This document shows, piece by piece, positions 25,887-35,909 of a stretch of 64,000 nucleotides of DNA. The DNA comes from Caulobacteraceae bacterium (GTDB lineage Bacteria > Pseudomonadota > Alphaproteobacteria > Caulobacterales > Caulobacteraceae). A model generated the notes under the pieces. It was not told where the DNA came from. It did not search any database and saw only the letters and a program-made list of their open reading frames with translations. Every line of letters begins with the position of its first letter. The stretch's first letter is position 1. The stretch lies in assembly GCA_019247715.1 (NCBI GenBank), contig JAFBAO010000052.1, forward strand, positions 1-64,000. The letters run 5' to 3'. The position numbers were made by a program, and so were the translations under genes.

Positions 25887-26801
25887 ATGAAGGTGCTTGC
25901 GAAGGGGCTCGCCTTTCCCGAAGGGCCGGTGGTCATGCCGGACGGCTCGGTCGTCGTGGTCGAGCTGGCCGGCGGCCAACTGCGGCGCATCGGGCTGGAT
26001 GGCGGAACCTCGGTGGTCGCCAAGACCGCGGGCTGCCCCAACGGCGCCCAGCTGGGGCCGGGCGGCAAGCTTTACGTCTGCAACCAAGGGGATCTGATCT
26101 GGCGGCAAAAGGACGGCGAATACCGCGCCATGGCCGGCCGCGCCCCCGGCTACGACGGGGGCTGGATCGAGGTGGTCGATCCAGGTTCGGGCAAGGTCGA
26201 GCGGCTCTACGACCGATGCGGCGCGCACAAGCTGCAGGCGCCCAACGACATCGTCTTCGACGCCCACGGCGGCTTCTGGTTCACCGACCACGGCAAGGCC
26301 GACGAGCGCCAGCAGGGGAAGGGCGGCCTATACTGGGCGAAGGCCGACGGCTCGGAGATCCGCGAGGCGGTCTATGGGCTCGTTACGCCGAACGGGATCG
26401 GCCTCTCGCCGGACGGCAAGACGCTCTATACGGTGGAGACCCACACGGCGCGGCTCTGGTCGTGGGAGGTCACCGCGCCGGGCGAGGTGCGCAAGCTGCG
26501 CGGCGTCAACGCGCATGGCGGCCACTTCCTCGCTGGCTCCGCGAACCTCCAGCGCTTCGACAGCCTGGCGGTCAGCGCCTCCGGCAAGGTCTGCGTCGCC
26601 ACGTTGCTGAACGGAGGGATCACCGAGTTCTGGCCCGACGGCTCGCATTCCAAGCACTACCCGCTGCCCGACGCGCACGTCACCAACATCGCCTTCGGCG
26701 GCCCCGACATGAAGACCGCCTACATCACCTTGAGCGGCGCCGGCGAGCTCGTCGCCCTGGACTGGCATGAGCCGGGCCTGAAGCTACAGTATCAGCAATA
26801 G
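25887..26801 (+). CDS. SMP-30/gluconolactonase/LRE family protein
   Basis: 304 aa from ATG 25887 with GGGGAGGAG upstream. It starts AFPEGPVVMPDGSVVVVE, the usual first blade of the six-bladed propeller with the metal-binding Glu. Further metal-site residues are NDIVFDAHGGFWFTD and NGIGLSPDGKTLY. Members hydrolyse lactones or esters using a divalent metal. It sits between the Ddn-like and LLM genes, so a lactone intermediate is suggested but not shown. Confidence 0.9.
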   Translation: MKVLAKGLAFPEGPVVMPDGSVVVVELAGGQLRRIGLDGGTSVVAKTAGCPNGAQLGPGGKLYVCNQGDLIWRQKDGEYRAMAGRAPGYDGGWIEVVDPGSGKVERLYDRCGAHKLQAPNDIVFDAHGGFWFTDHGKADERQQGKGGLYWAKADGSEIREAVYGLVTPNGIGLSPDGKTLYTVETHTARLWSWEVTAPGEVRKLRGVNAHGGHFLAGSANLQRFDSLAVSASGKVCVATLLNGGITEFWPDGSHSKHYPLPDAHVTNIAFGGPDMKTAYITLSGAGELVALDWHEPGLKLQYQQ

Positions 26802-26847
26802 CGCGCGGCCCCCCTTGCCGGCGCTAGGCGGAGGAACGGACCGCGCC

Positions 26848-27888
26848 ATGCGCTATAGCCTGCGATTACAGCCGAGCGACACCGCGACGATCGAGACGCT
26901 CACCGCCGCGGTGCGCCGCGCCGACGATCTCGGTTTCGGCGCGGTCTGGTCCTCGGAAGCAGGGCACGATCCCTTCGTCACCCTGCCGCTGGTGGCGGCG
27001 GCCAGCCCGAGGCTGAAGATCGGCACGGGCATCGCGGTGGCCTTCGCCCGCTCTCCCTTCGCCACCGCCCAGGTCGCCTGGGACCTGCAGCGGCTGTCGA
27101 GGGGCCGGCTGCGTCTGGGCCTGGGGCCGCAGGTGAAACCGCACATCGAGCGACGCTACGGCATGCGCTGGCCCGGCGGCCTGGGCGCGCTGCGCGAATA
27201 CGTGGCCTGCTGCCGAGCGGTCTGGTCGAGCTTCGAGAGCGGCGAGAGGCCGGCCTTCAGGGGCGAACACTACCAGTACACGCTGCTCAATCCCGAGTTC
27301 AATCCGGGCCCGTTGCCCGAAGCGGAGGCGCACGTACCGATCTGGCTGGCCGCCGTCGGGCCGGTCGCGGCGCGGATGGCCGGGGAGATCGGCGACGGCC
27401 TGCACATCCACGCCTTCCACACCGAGTCTTACCTGCGCGAAGTTCTGGTCCCGGCCTATGAGGCCGGGCGCGAGGCGCAGGGCAGGGCGTCCGGCGGCAT
27501 CGAATCCGCCTGTCCGGTCTTTTCCGGCATCGTCCACGACGAGCAGCAAGAGCGGCTTCTGCGGGATGCGATGCGCAAGTACATCGCCTTCTACGCTTCC
27601 ACCCCGGCCTATGCGCCGGTGCTCGCTCACGCCGGATGCCCTGAGATCCACGCGCCCCTGAGGGTGATGTCGCGCGAAGGCCGCTGGGACGACATGCCGG
27701 CGCTCGTCTCCGACGAGATCGTGGACCAGTTCGCCGTCTTCGACGCGCCGCGCGAGCTCGGGCGTCGGCTCAAGGCCAAGTACGAGGGGATCCTCAGCGA
27801 GATCGCGATCTACAAGGAGGGAACCCAGTTCGCGGCCGAGGCCGACTGGCCCGAGCTGCTGGAGGGACTTGGCTGCGCGCCGGCGTGA
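26848..27888 (+). CDS. LLM class flavin/F420-dependent oxidoreductase
   Basis: 346 aa from ATG 26848 after GGAGGAAC. Luciferase-like TIM-barrel pattern: DDLGFGAVWSSEAGHDPFVTLPLVAAASPRLKIGTGI, ARSPFATAQVAWDLQRLSRGRLRLGLG, and late IWLAAVGPVAARMAGEIGDG. It resembles the TIGR03617-type F420-dependent subset. It would transfer hydride or add oxygen to an organic substrate. It ends the DUF1214 - Ddn - SMP-30 row. The flavin type cannot be told from sequence, but its proximity to the Ddn-like protein is consistent with F420. Confidence 0.88.
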   Translation: MRYSLRLQPSDTATIETLTAAVRRADDLGFGAVWSSEAGHDPFVTLPLVAAASPRLKIGTGIAVAFARSPFATAQVAWDLQRLSRGRLRLGLGPQVKPHIERRYGMRWPGGLGALREYVACCRAVWSSFESGERPAFRGEHYQYTLLNPEFNPGPLPEAEAHVPIWLAAVGPVAARMAGEIGDGLHIHAFHTESYLREVLVPAYEAGREAQGRASGGIESACPVFSGIVHDEQQERLLRDAMRKYIAFYASTPAYAPVLAHAGCPEIHAPLRVMSREGRWDDMPALVSDEIVDQFAVFDAPRELGRRLKAKYEGILSEIAIYKEGTQFAAEADWPELLEGLGCAPA

Positions 27889-27937
27889 CGACGCCAGGTG
27901 AAGCCGGCCTCTCTCACGCCTGGACGCTGGCGAGCGC

Positions 27938-29509
27938 TCAGAGACACGTCGGCCAGTTGGCCAGCTTGCGCACGCGCTTCGGATCGTAGTTCGCCATCAG
28001 GCGGTCGAGCGCCTGGACGATCATGACCTGGGTCTCCGCCGGGTCGATGATCTCGTCCATGCCGCCGCCCACCGCCGCCGCATAGGGCGTGGTGGCGTTC
28101 GAGATCTCCTTGGCGAGCCGGGCGGCCTCCTGCACGCGCTCTTCCCCTTCCAGCTGCTCCAGCTGCGGGGCGTAGAGGACGTTGGCGCCCACTTCCGGGT
28201 CCATGAAGCTGATCTCGGCGGTGGGCCAGCCGCACATGTAGACGGACCCGATGCGGCCCCCGGCCATGGCGAAATAGGCCAGGCCATAGGCCTTGCGCAG
28301 GATGAAGGTCAGCATCGGCACCCCGACCTGCATCAGCGCCTGATTGAGCATGACCGTCTTGTGCAGCAGGCGGTTGTGCTCGACCTGCGTCCCCACGAGG
28401 AACCCCGGCGTGTCGGTGAGGAAGATGAGCGGGATGTGGAAGCTGTCGCACAGGGCGAGGAAGCTGACCGCCTTGTCACAGCAGTCCGGCGTCATGGCGC
28501 CGCCTTGCTGCATCGGCTGGTTGGCCAGGATGCCCACGACCCGCCCGTCGATGCGCGCCAGGGCCGTGATCAGCGGGCGCGCGAAGCGCGGCTTGAGCTC
28601 CATGAAGTCGCCGCCGTCGACCAGCTGGGCGAGCACCTTGCGCATGTCGTAGCCGCGCCGCCTCTCTACCGGCGCCAGGGTCCGCAACTGCGGGATCCGG
28701 CGGGGCCCCGTGGGCGCCGCGCGCGGGGGCGTGACCTGGCCGTTGTCGGGCATGAAGGAAAGGAACCGGCGGACGGCGCCGATCACCTCGTCCTGAGTCT
28801 CCACCGCCAGGTCGATCTGGCCGGTTCGCTCGCTGTGGACGTCGACGCCGCCCAGCGCTTCCTCCTCGACGGTTTCGCCGGTGGCCACCTGGATCACCCG
28901 CGGGGAGCTCACCGCCATGGCCGTGCCGCGCAGTTGCACCACGAAGTCGCTGCAGGCGGCGGCGAAGGAGGAGTCGCCGTAGGATCGGCCGACAATCGCC
29001 GAGACCATCGGAATGCGGCGGTCGCGCGCGGCCATCTGGCCGATGCCGGCCCCCTGCGACATGCGCTCCGAGCCGATGATGTCCTTCACCCGCGCGCCGC
29101 CCGCCTGGCCGAACAGGATGTAGGGGTTCCCGAACCGCATGGCCTGGTCGTAGATCCGGTCCTCGCGGCGGGCGCTGGCGCGCGAGCCGGAGCCGCCCTT
29201 GACGGTGACGTCGTTGGCCATGACCGTGACCGGGCGTCCAGCGATGAAGCCATGGCCGCCGATCTCGGAATCCCCAGGGGTGGACGGCCGCTCCTCGATG
29301 CGGTCCGAGCGCACGAAGGTGCCGATCTCGGTGAACGTGCCGGGGTCGAGCAGGCCGTCGATCCAGTCGCGCGCCGTCCGCCCGCCCGCCGCATGGATCC
29401 GGGCGACCTTTTCCTCGCCGCCCATTTCGCTACGGACGACATGCCGCTCGCGAAAGAGCTGCTCCACCAACTCGGTGGTAGGTTCGGCGCCGGTGGGAGC
29501 ATCATCCAT
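27938..29509 (-). CDS. Acyl-CoA carboxylase beta subunit (carboxyltransferase)
   Basis: 523 aa from ATG 29509. Crotonase-fold carboxyltransferase halves are visible: early GFIAGRPVTVMANDVTVKGGS and SRASARRE; late TPGFLVGTQVEHNRLLHKTVMLNQALMQVGVPMLTFILRKAYGLAYFAM. Such subunits move a carboxyl group from biotin to propionyl-, methylcrotonyl- or geranyl-CoA. The biotin carboxylase partner is not seen in this window. It is a single gene on the minus strand between plus-strand genes, with no obvious operon partner. Confidence 0.92.
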   Translation of the reverse strand: MDDAPTGAEPTTELVEQLFRERHVVRSEMGGEEKVARIHAAGGRTARDWIDGLLDPGTFTEIGTFVRSDRIEERPSTPGDSEIGGHGFIAGRPVTVMANDVTVKGGSGSRASARREDRIYDQAMRFGNPYILFGQAGGARVKDIIGSERMSQGAGIGQMAARDRRIPMVSAIVGRSYGDSSFAAACSDFVVQLRGTAMAVSSPRVIQVATGETVEEEALGGVDVHSERTGQIDLAVETQDEVIGAVRRFLSFMPDNGQVTPPRAAPTGPRRIPQLRTLAPVERRRGYDMRKVLAQLVDGGDFMELKPRFARPLITALARIDGRVVGILANQPMQQGGAMTPDCCDKAVSFLALCDSFHIPLIFLTDTPGFLVGTQVEHNRLLHKTVMLNQALMQVGVPMLTFILRKAYGLAYFAMAGGRIGSVYMCGWPTAEISFMDPEVGANVLYAPQLEQLEGEERVQEAARLAKEISNATTPYAAAVGGGMDEIIDPAETQVMIVQALDRLMANYDPKRVRKLANWPTCL

Positions 29510-29919
29510 GGGGTGTTCCTGGTTAGGTCGAGCTTGTTGCGGCGGCAAGGCTCCCGGGCTCCAAACCCGCGCCTCCCGGGCCGCAAGACGATCCTAGGGG
29601 CGCCGGCAGCCTAACGCTAACTTTTCTCCCCGTCCGGGCCACGCCTGCCGAGGCTCGGCGTCGGCGCCGTCCGCCGTCGGCCCGCGGCGATCGGAGGTTC
29701 GTCGAGGAACCCGCGATGGCGTTATTGACCCTTTGTCGGCCGCCAGTCAGCCCGTCTCAGGCGGCTCCGGGCGGCGGCGGAATCAGCGTTCGACGCTGGC
29801 GGGATTTTACGTCTAGGATCGCGCCAGCATTCCCGGTCGCCAGCGCCGGCGGTGACCGGGCGCAGGACTCGCGCGTCGCGGCCGTGCCGCCCGCATGCGC
29901 ACAAGAAAGAAATGTGGGA
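29510..29919. promoter_or_regulatory. Divergent intergenic region with AT-rich patch
   Basis: About 410 bases between the carboxyltransferase (minus) and MFS (plus) genes. A short direct repeat (CTAACG CTAAC) sits at 29611-29621, and a GC-rich inverted pair (CTGGCG...CGCCAG) around 29800-29830 encloses an AT-rich core. Either could be an operator. The plus-strand frame opening at 29716 has no RBS and no conserved sequence, so I start the MFS gene later. Confidence 0.35.
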
Positions 29920-31197
29920 ATGGAAACCTCAACATCACAAGGTCGCGGCCTGTTTAGGTGGTATCACGGCTGGAACATCATCGCCGTCTGCCTGCTTTCT
30001 CAGGTCGCGGCCCTGGGTCTTCCCACCAACTCCTTTACGATGTTCCTGAAGCCCTGGAAGGAGGAGCTGCACGCTCCGATCAGTCAGCTCGCGTTGTGCC
30101 AGACGCTGATGGCGCTCATCTGCGCCTTTATCGGACCCCTGGTGGGGTATGTCTCGGATCGCAAGCCTGCCAGGCTGCTGTTCGGCTGCGGCCTGATCGG
30201 GCTGGCGCTGGTCTACGCCGCCATCAGCCGCGTCACCTCCCTCGCCCAGCTCCTGGCGCTCTACGTCATACCGCTGCCGTTCGTCATGAGCTTCGCGGCG
30301 ACGGTGCCGGCCCAGTGCCTGATCACCCGTTGGTTCACGCATCGCAAGGGCCTGGCGCTCGGTCTCGGCGCCCTCGGCATCACCCTGTCGGGCGTGATCA
30401 TGCCGCTGCTCATCAGTTTCCTGATGCCGACGCTCGGCTGGCGAGGCATCTGGCTCTACGGTGCGATCATCGTCGGCGTCTTCGTGTTCCCGCTCGTCGT
30501 GCTGGTGGCGCGCGAGAAACCGGCCGGGCCGCAGAGTCTCGCGCCGGCGACGCCGCCCGAGGCCGCCGCGAAGGTGGGGTATCGCGAGATCTTCCGGAAC
30601 CGGAACCTCTGGATCCTGGTCGGCTCCTTCGTGCCGATCCTGATGGTCGCTTCGGGAACCCTCTACAACCTGGCGCCGATCGCCCTCAGTTACGGCATGG
30701 ACCTCCGGAGCGTCGGCCTCCTGCTGACCGGCTTCAGTGTTCTCGGTCTCCTGGCGAAGCTGGCGGCCGGCGTTCTCGCCGATCGGTTCGGGGCGAAGCC
30801 GCCACTGCTGACGGCCGCCCTCGCGGCGACGCTGGGCGCGCTCGTGCTGTGCTTCTCGGCCGGCCAGCCGACCCTGCTGGTCGCCGGCGTCGGCGTCATG
30901 GCGCTCTCGGCGGGGGTGTGGACCCTGATGGCCGTGGTGACCGCTTCGGAGTTCGGCCCTGCCGGGTTCGGCCGCGCTTTCGGCATACTCTCGCTTTTCA
31001 CCCCGCTCGGTAGCCTGGCCTCGCCGGTCGTGGCCCGCGTCGAGGAGCAGACCGGAACCTATTCCACGAGCTTCGCGGCCCTCGTGGGGCTCGGGCTGGT
31101 CTCCACGGTCATGGCCCTGTTCCTCGGCCAGCCGCCACGCCGGCTCGCCGGCGCGCCAACCCCGACGCTCGTCGCGCCGGACGCCGCGTCCCGCTAG
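29920..31197 (+). CDS. MFS transporter (OFA/monocarboxylate-like, 12 TM)
   Basis: 425 aa from ATG 29920, which places a cytoplasmic RGLFRWYHGWNII directly ahead of TM1; an earlier in-frame ATG at 29716 would add a non-conserved leader. About twelve TM segments, with DRKPARLL after TM2 and RWFTHRKGLALGLGALGITLSG around TM4-5, the pattern of the oxalate/formate antiporter and monocarboxylate porter group. It probably imports an organic acid. It is alone on the plus strand, convergent with the TonB receptor. Confidence 0.88.
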   Translation: METSTSQGRGLFRWYHGWNIIAVCLLSQVAALGLPTNSFTMFLKPWKEELHAPISQLALCQTLMALICAFIGPLVGYVSDRKPARLLFGCGLIGLALVYAAISRVTSLAQLLALYVIPLPFVMSFAATVPAQCLITRWFTHRKGLALGLGALGITLSGVIMPLLISFLMPTLGWRGIWLYGAIIVGVFVFPLVVLVAREKPAGPQSLAPATPPEAAAKVGYREIFRNRNLWILVGSFVPILMVASGTLYNLAPIALSYGMDLRSVGLLLTGFSVLGLLAKLAAGVLADRFGAKPPLLTAALAATLGALVLCFSAGQPTLLVAGVGVMALSAGVWTLMAVVTASEFGPAGFGRAFGILSLFTPLGSLASPVVARVEEQTGTYSTSFAALVGLGLVSTVMALFLGQPPRRLAGAPTPTLVAPDAASR

Positions 31198-31206
31198 CCA
31201 AAGCAA

Positions 31207-31238
31207 GATGCGATCAGACGGCGCCGTCTGATCGCATC
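31207..31238. terminator. Perfect 32-bp palindrome between convergent genes
   Basis: Every base pairs: a 16-base arm beginning GATGCGATCAG and its exact complement. It starts 9 nt after the MFS stop at 31197. In RNA it folds with a small loop from either strand. Lying between the convergent MFS and TonB receptor genes, it fits a bidirectional terminator, though no T-run follows. Confidence 0.7.
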
Positions 31239-31273
31239 GTCGCGACTTGGATCGAAGGGCGGCCGGAGCGCGT

Positions 31274-31300
31274 CCGCAAGAGCGTTTCCGGCTCTTGCGG
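31274..31300. terminator. Second hairpin between convergent genes
   Basis: CCGCAAGAGC, a 7-base loop (GTTTCCG), and GCTCTTGCGG form a perfect 10-bp stem. It lies 14 nt beyond the stop of the TonB receptor gene, on the side where its transcript ends, and is a likely terminator for the minus-strand operon. Confidence 0.65.
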
Positions 31301-31314
31301 AGCGCGCGCGCCGG

Positions 31315-33923
31315 TCAGCCGCCGGCGCCGGCGCCGAAGCGGTACTTCAAGCCGAAGCCGAACATCCTCGGCGGGCTCCAGGCGAGCGCCCAGGTGCCCG
31401 TCGACGAGTTTTGCAGCAGGTCGCTGCTCACCGAGCGGTAGAGCTCGTTGGTGACGTTGGTCATGAAGAAGGAGAGGTCGATCGGCTTGCCCATGACCTG
31501 CGCCCAGGTGGCGGTGAGGTCCAGGAGGCCATAGCCCGGCTGGGTGTTCTCCGGGTTCTGCACGCTGACGTCGCCCATGGCGTAGCTGGAGACCCAGTAG
31601 TAGTGGGCGCCGACGGTGACCGTCCCCACCGACTGGTCGAGGGGCAGCTTGTAGTCGGCGTTGACCCCGACCTGGGTCTTGGGTGCATAAGCGAGCCGGT
31701 TGGCGGGGCAGAACCCGATCACCGGAGCGGCCGAGCGCGGGTTGCAGGGGTCGCTGACCAGGCCGGCGCGGGGGTCGTGACCGGTGAAATGGCCGTCGGT
31801 GTAGTCGTAGTTGATCGCGATCGTCAGAGGCTCGATGGGCTGGAAGACAGTCTCCACCTCGACGCCCTGGATGACGGCGGTGGCTGCGTTGGAGGTGATC
31901 GACACCGGCACCCCGCCCGCCGCGCCAGTGGCGCTGATGTTCTTCTGAATGTTGTTGTAGCTGTCGTGATAGGCGGCGATGTTGATGCGGGCGCGCGCAT
32001 CGCCGATGTGGAAGTCGCCCTTGAAGCCGATCTCCACCGAGGTGTCGGTCTCGGGGATGTACTGGCCAAGGCCGCTGCCGACCGGCGCCGTCGCGTTGAT
32101 GCCGCCCGGCCGGTAGCCGCGGCTCCCCTTGACGTAGACCATCTGGCCGCTCGGCAACTGGTAGGTCGCGCCCGCCGTCCAGGTCAGGGCGTGGAACGAC
32201 GCCACGAAGTGCGTGCAGGGCGAGTTGGCGAAGCCGACGAAGTTGACGCACTGGCCGAACGGGATCGGGTTGTTGAGCGTGGCGATCTTCGCCGTCGCTT
32301 GAGCGGCCGTCAGCCGCCGCCAGCCGCCGTTTGCAGGAACCCGAAGTACGCCGGGAGGCCCGCGGGGGTAAGCAGCGGCGAGAAGATCGGCTGCACGTAG
32401 GTGTTCTGGGTGTTGACCACCGTGTCGTTGGTGTAGCGGATGCCGCCGTTGAACTTCAGCCCTTTGACGAAGTCGGAGGCGTCGTATTCGACCCAGCCCG
32501 ACCCCGCCTTCTCACGGGTGGTCGAGTAGCTGACCCCGTCGCGCTGAAGGATGCCGACGTTCACGGTCATGTTCTGGAACGCTTCGGCCGGGTGCTGGTA
32601 GTCGAAGTAGCTGCCGAGCGACCAGCTCAGCCGGTCATTGAAGGACTTGCCGGTGATGCGCACCTCGTCGCTGAACTGCGCCTGCGAGTTGAAGGGAAGC
32701 GGAGAGCTCGGGTAGCCCGTGAAGATCCCGCACTCCGAGTGGCAGGTCTCGATGATCTGGCCGTTGCTGCCGGTGAAGTTGGACGATTCGAAATCCGTGA
32801 CCCGGGTGTAGCCGAAGATGTTCTTGAACTGGATGTTCGAGGTGATGTCGAAGGTCGTGGTGTTGACCACGTAGAGGTTGGTGCGCCGGTCGAACAACGG
32901 CGAGGTCTGATAGATCTGCCGCGGCCCGAGAGCCTTCTGCCGGGCGATCTGCGCCTGCTGGCTGGCGAGCGCATTGGCGGCGGTGAGCGGCGTCAGGCCA
33001 GGCCGGAAGGGCACGATGTTGCCGACCGAATCGATGCCGTAGGCCGAGCCCAACAGACCGAAGGTGCCGCCGGTCGATCCGAGAAAGCCGCCCAGCTTGG
33101 GCGGAGTGAACAGGGGGTCGACCGTGCCCGGATTGATCGCCTGGATCTGCATGCCGGTGCCATGGTCGTGGGTGTGTTGGTACTGGACGACGGTGTAGTT
33201 CTCGAAACGCTCGACCGGCCTGAAGAGGACTCCGAGGCGGTAGCCTTCCGAGGCGACGTCGTCGACCTTCTGGCCGTTGTAGATGTTGGTGGTGAAGCCG
33301 CCGCGCCGGTCGATCTCGAAGGCGCCGCGCACCATCAGCTTGTCGGCGATGAGCGGCACGTTCAACGCGCCGGCGTAGTCGTTGAGGCTGTAGTCGCCTA
33401 CCTTCACCTCGACGTAGCCGTCGATCTGGTTGCCGGGCCGCTTCGGCGAGACCATGACGTTGCCGCCGTCGGTGACGCGGCCGAACAACACGCCCTGAGG
33501 CCCGCGCAGCACCTGCACGTTCTGCAGGTCGAAGAACTGGCCGACCGTGACCTGGGTGACCGGCACTTCGTTGAAGTAGGTGAGCACCGACTGGAAGAGG
33601 GTGCCGTAGGCGTAGCTCTGGCCGCGGATTGAGAAGGTGAGGTTCTGCCGGTCGCTGACCGAGGCGGCGATATTGAGGCCCGGCACGTTCTCGCGCAGGT
33701 CTTCCGGCCGGAACGCGCCTTTCGCATCGAAAGTGCGCTGGGTGACCACCGAGACCGCCACCGGCACCGTCTGCATGTTTTCGGCCGTCCGCCGGGCGGT
33801 CACGACCACTTCCTGCAGAGCGCTGGGCGCAGCCTGCGCCGGCGCATCGGCCCAAGCGGCCCCGCCGCCCAGCGCCGCTACCGCGGAGCCGCAGAAAAGC
33901 GCCGACAATTTCAACCTAGCCAT
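31315..33923 (-). pseudogene. TonB-dependent receptor, frameshifted
   Basis: The N-terminal frame starts at ATG 33923 (after GGGGGAAG), has a signal peptide ending near AWA-D at residues 23-26, and a plug domain with the TonB-box-like VVVTARR, RPEDLRENVPGLNI, the IRGQ motif and LRGPQGVLFGR. It reaches the beta barrel and ends in a stop at 32310. The other half of the barrel continues in another frame (TLNNPIPFGQ, then LTWTAGATYQLP) to 31315, ending FGFGLKYRFG. The switch lies near 32305-32325, within a GGC-rich tract. Together they give about 865 residues, a normal receptor length. The likely ligand is the hydrophobic substrate of the neighbouring ligase and phosphotransferase cluster. Confidence 0.85.
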
Positions 33924-34110
33924 ACTTCCCCCCTCAGCGGACTAAACCGCACGCTGTAGCCGTATCCGTTGGCTTAGCCATACGAACGTAACGAGCTTGA
34001 CATAGAAAAATGAAGGAAACAATGCGCATAAGGAATGGGGGCCGGACATAAGGCCGCAGCACGAAGGAGGCCGAGCCGAGGATCTTCCTGGCGCCGCATG
34101 CCGGACCCCG

Positions 34111-35781
34111 TCAGATCGCGAACTGCCGCACCCAGACATCGTAATTCGGCGCCGTCACGCCGGCTTCCAGCTCGAGGGCCAGGAAGCGGCGCAACTCGGC
34201 CTTCAGGATCTTGCTGCCCACGCCCCGCGGCAGGGCGCCCGCGGCGCGATACTCCACCGGCCGTTTGAACGGCGCGAGCTGCGCGGCGCAGGCCGCTTCG
34301 GCGGCGGCGCGCACGGCGTCAGGGTGTTCGCCGGGCGCGAGCACCAGGAACGCCACCGGCACCTCGTCGCGGACGGGGTCGCGGCGCGCGACCACCGCCG
34401 CTTCGGCCACGCCCGGGACCTGATAGAGGACCCGCTCCACCTCCGCAGCCGAGACGTTCTCGCCCCCCACCTTCAGCATGTCCTTGGCGCGGTCGGCGAA
34501 CACGAGATAGCCGTCCGGCCGGACAGAGACGCGATCGCCGGTGCGGAAGTATCCCGCCTCGTCGAAGGCGGCGGCAGTCGCCTCCGGATCCCCGTAGTAT
34601 TCGAGGAAGAGCGACAGGCCGCGCTGCCCGCCGACGCGCAACTCGCCCACCTCGCCGGGCGGCAGGTCGCGCCCGTCCTCGTCGACGATGCGGAACCGGT
34701 AGCTCGTGGACGGGCGGCCCATCACGCCGGGCGGGTTGGGCAAGAGACGGTCTCCGACGGTGGCCGAGACCAGGGTCTCGGTCATGCCCCACCAGCCGAT
34801 CGTGCGCACGCCGAGCCGGGCGTCGCTGGGGGGCGAGGCCTGGCCGCCGCCCCACATCCGGTAGTGATGCTGCGGGACGGGCTGGGCGCTGAGCCCCTGC
34901 ACCAGCATCGCCACGCTCATGGTCCAGGTGCAGCGGTTGCGCAGCGATATGTCCCAGAAGCGGGAGACCGAGAGCTTGGGCGTCAGCACGATGGTGGCGC
35001 CCACCCAGATGCAGGCCAGCGAGGCCCAGGCCTGGGCGTTGGTGTGGAAGAGCGGCATGTAGACGAGGTGCGCGTCGTCGGGCTGCAGCCCCTGGTGCTC
35101 GGCGTTCACCTTCGCGGCGAAGAGCGCGTTGGCGTGGGTCCAGACCACCCCCTTCGGCCGCGCCGTGGTGCCGGAGGTGAACTGGATGGAGAAGGGCGAG
35201 AGGGAATCCACAGGTCCCGGAGACAAGGTCTGCGGCTCGGCGTCGATCTCGGCGAAGTCTATGGCGCCCGGTATGTCGGCGGCCCCTGCCGAGCCCCCGA
35301 TCACCGCGAAAAGAGGCGCCTGCGGGATGGCCTTGCGGGCCAGGGCGGCCAGCGGCGCCGGGGCGATGACTGCGACGGGGCTGAGCTTCTCGCCGAAATA
35401 CCGAAGCTCGTCCTCCGAGGCGCCGGCGTTGGTGGTGCAGGCGATCGCCCCGATCCAGCCGCAGCCCAGCCAGGCGATCAGGAGCTCGGGGCAGTTGCTC
35501 GCGTGGGCCACGACCCGGTCGCCGGGGCCGACGCCCCGCGCCAGGAGCCCGGCGGCGAAGCGGGCGATGCGATCGACCAACGCGCGGTAACTAAAGACGC
35601 GCCGTTCCCCCTCGAACGGCTCCCAGACCAGCATCGGGTGATCGCCCCGCGCCCGCGCCTGGCTCTCCAGCAGCCAGCGGATGTCGCGTCCCGCGAACGG
35701 ATGAAGGTGCGGCGGGGGCAGGGGAGGGGGCGGGGAGAGCGGCGCCGTTGCTTCCGGTTCCTTCTCGCTCGGCGTCGCCAT
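34111..35781 (-). CDS. AMP-dependent acyl-CoA synthetase/ligase
   Basis: 556 aa. I chose ATG 35781 with GGAGGAAAG; the frame upstream is open but is a shadow of the phosphotransferase. A Pro-rich N-terminus (20 residues) precedes the adenylate-forming domain. TSGTTARPK at 202-210, GWWGMTET, GYFRTGD, KDMLKVGGENVSAAEVE and a C-terminal Lys (VGSKILKAELR) are all present. It makes an acyl-CoA, as in the 4-coumarate or fatty-acid ligase branch. It lies between the phosphotransferase and the TonB receptor on the same strand. Confidence 0.92.
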   Translation of the reverse strand: MATPSEKEPEATAPLSPPPPLPPPHLHPFAGRDIRWLLESQARARGDHPMLVWEPFEGERRVFSYRALVDRIARFAAGLLARGVGPGDRVVAHASNCPELLIAWLGCGWIGAIACTTNAGASEDELRYFGEKLSPVAVIAPAPLAALARKAIPQAPLFAVIGGSAGAADIPGAIDFAEIDAEPQTLSPGPVDSLSPFSIQFTSGTTARPKGVVWTHANALFAAKVNAEHQGLQPDDAHLVYMPLFHTNAQAWASLACIWVGATIVLTPKLSVSRFWDISLRNRCTWTMSVAMLVQGLSAQPVPQHHYRMWGGGQASPPSDARLGVRTIGWWGMTETLVSATVGDRLLPNPPGVMGRPSTSYRFRIVDEDGRDLPPGEVGELRVGGQRGLSLFLEYYGDPEATAAAFDEAGYFRTGDRVSVRPDGYLVFADRAKDMLKVGGENVSAAEVERVLYQVPGVAEAAVVARRDPVRDEVPVAFLVLAPGEHPDAVRAAAEAACAAQLAPFKRPVEYRAAGALPRGVGSKILKAELRRFLALELEAGVTAPNYDVWVRQFAI

Positions 35782-35909
35782 GCCTTTCCTCCGCCCATCC
35801 CCTGTTTCGATCATTCCCGCCTGGGCGATGAACGCAGGGTTGCGCCTCTCATTACCACGCGAAACCGATAGCGGCCGAGGATCGGGAAGGGCCGCCGAAT
35901 CTGGAGCGC

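Noticed and set aside
33997..34025. TTGACA on the plus strand upstream of the TonB receptor
   Set aside because: The strand has no gene to drive, and no -10 sequence follows.
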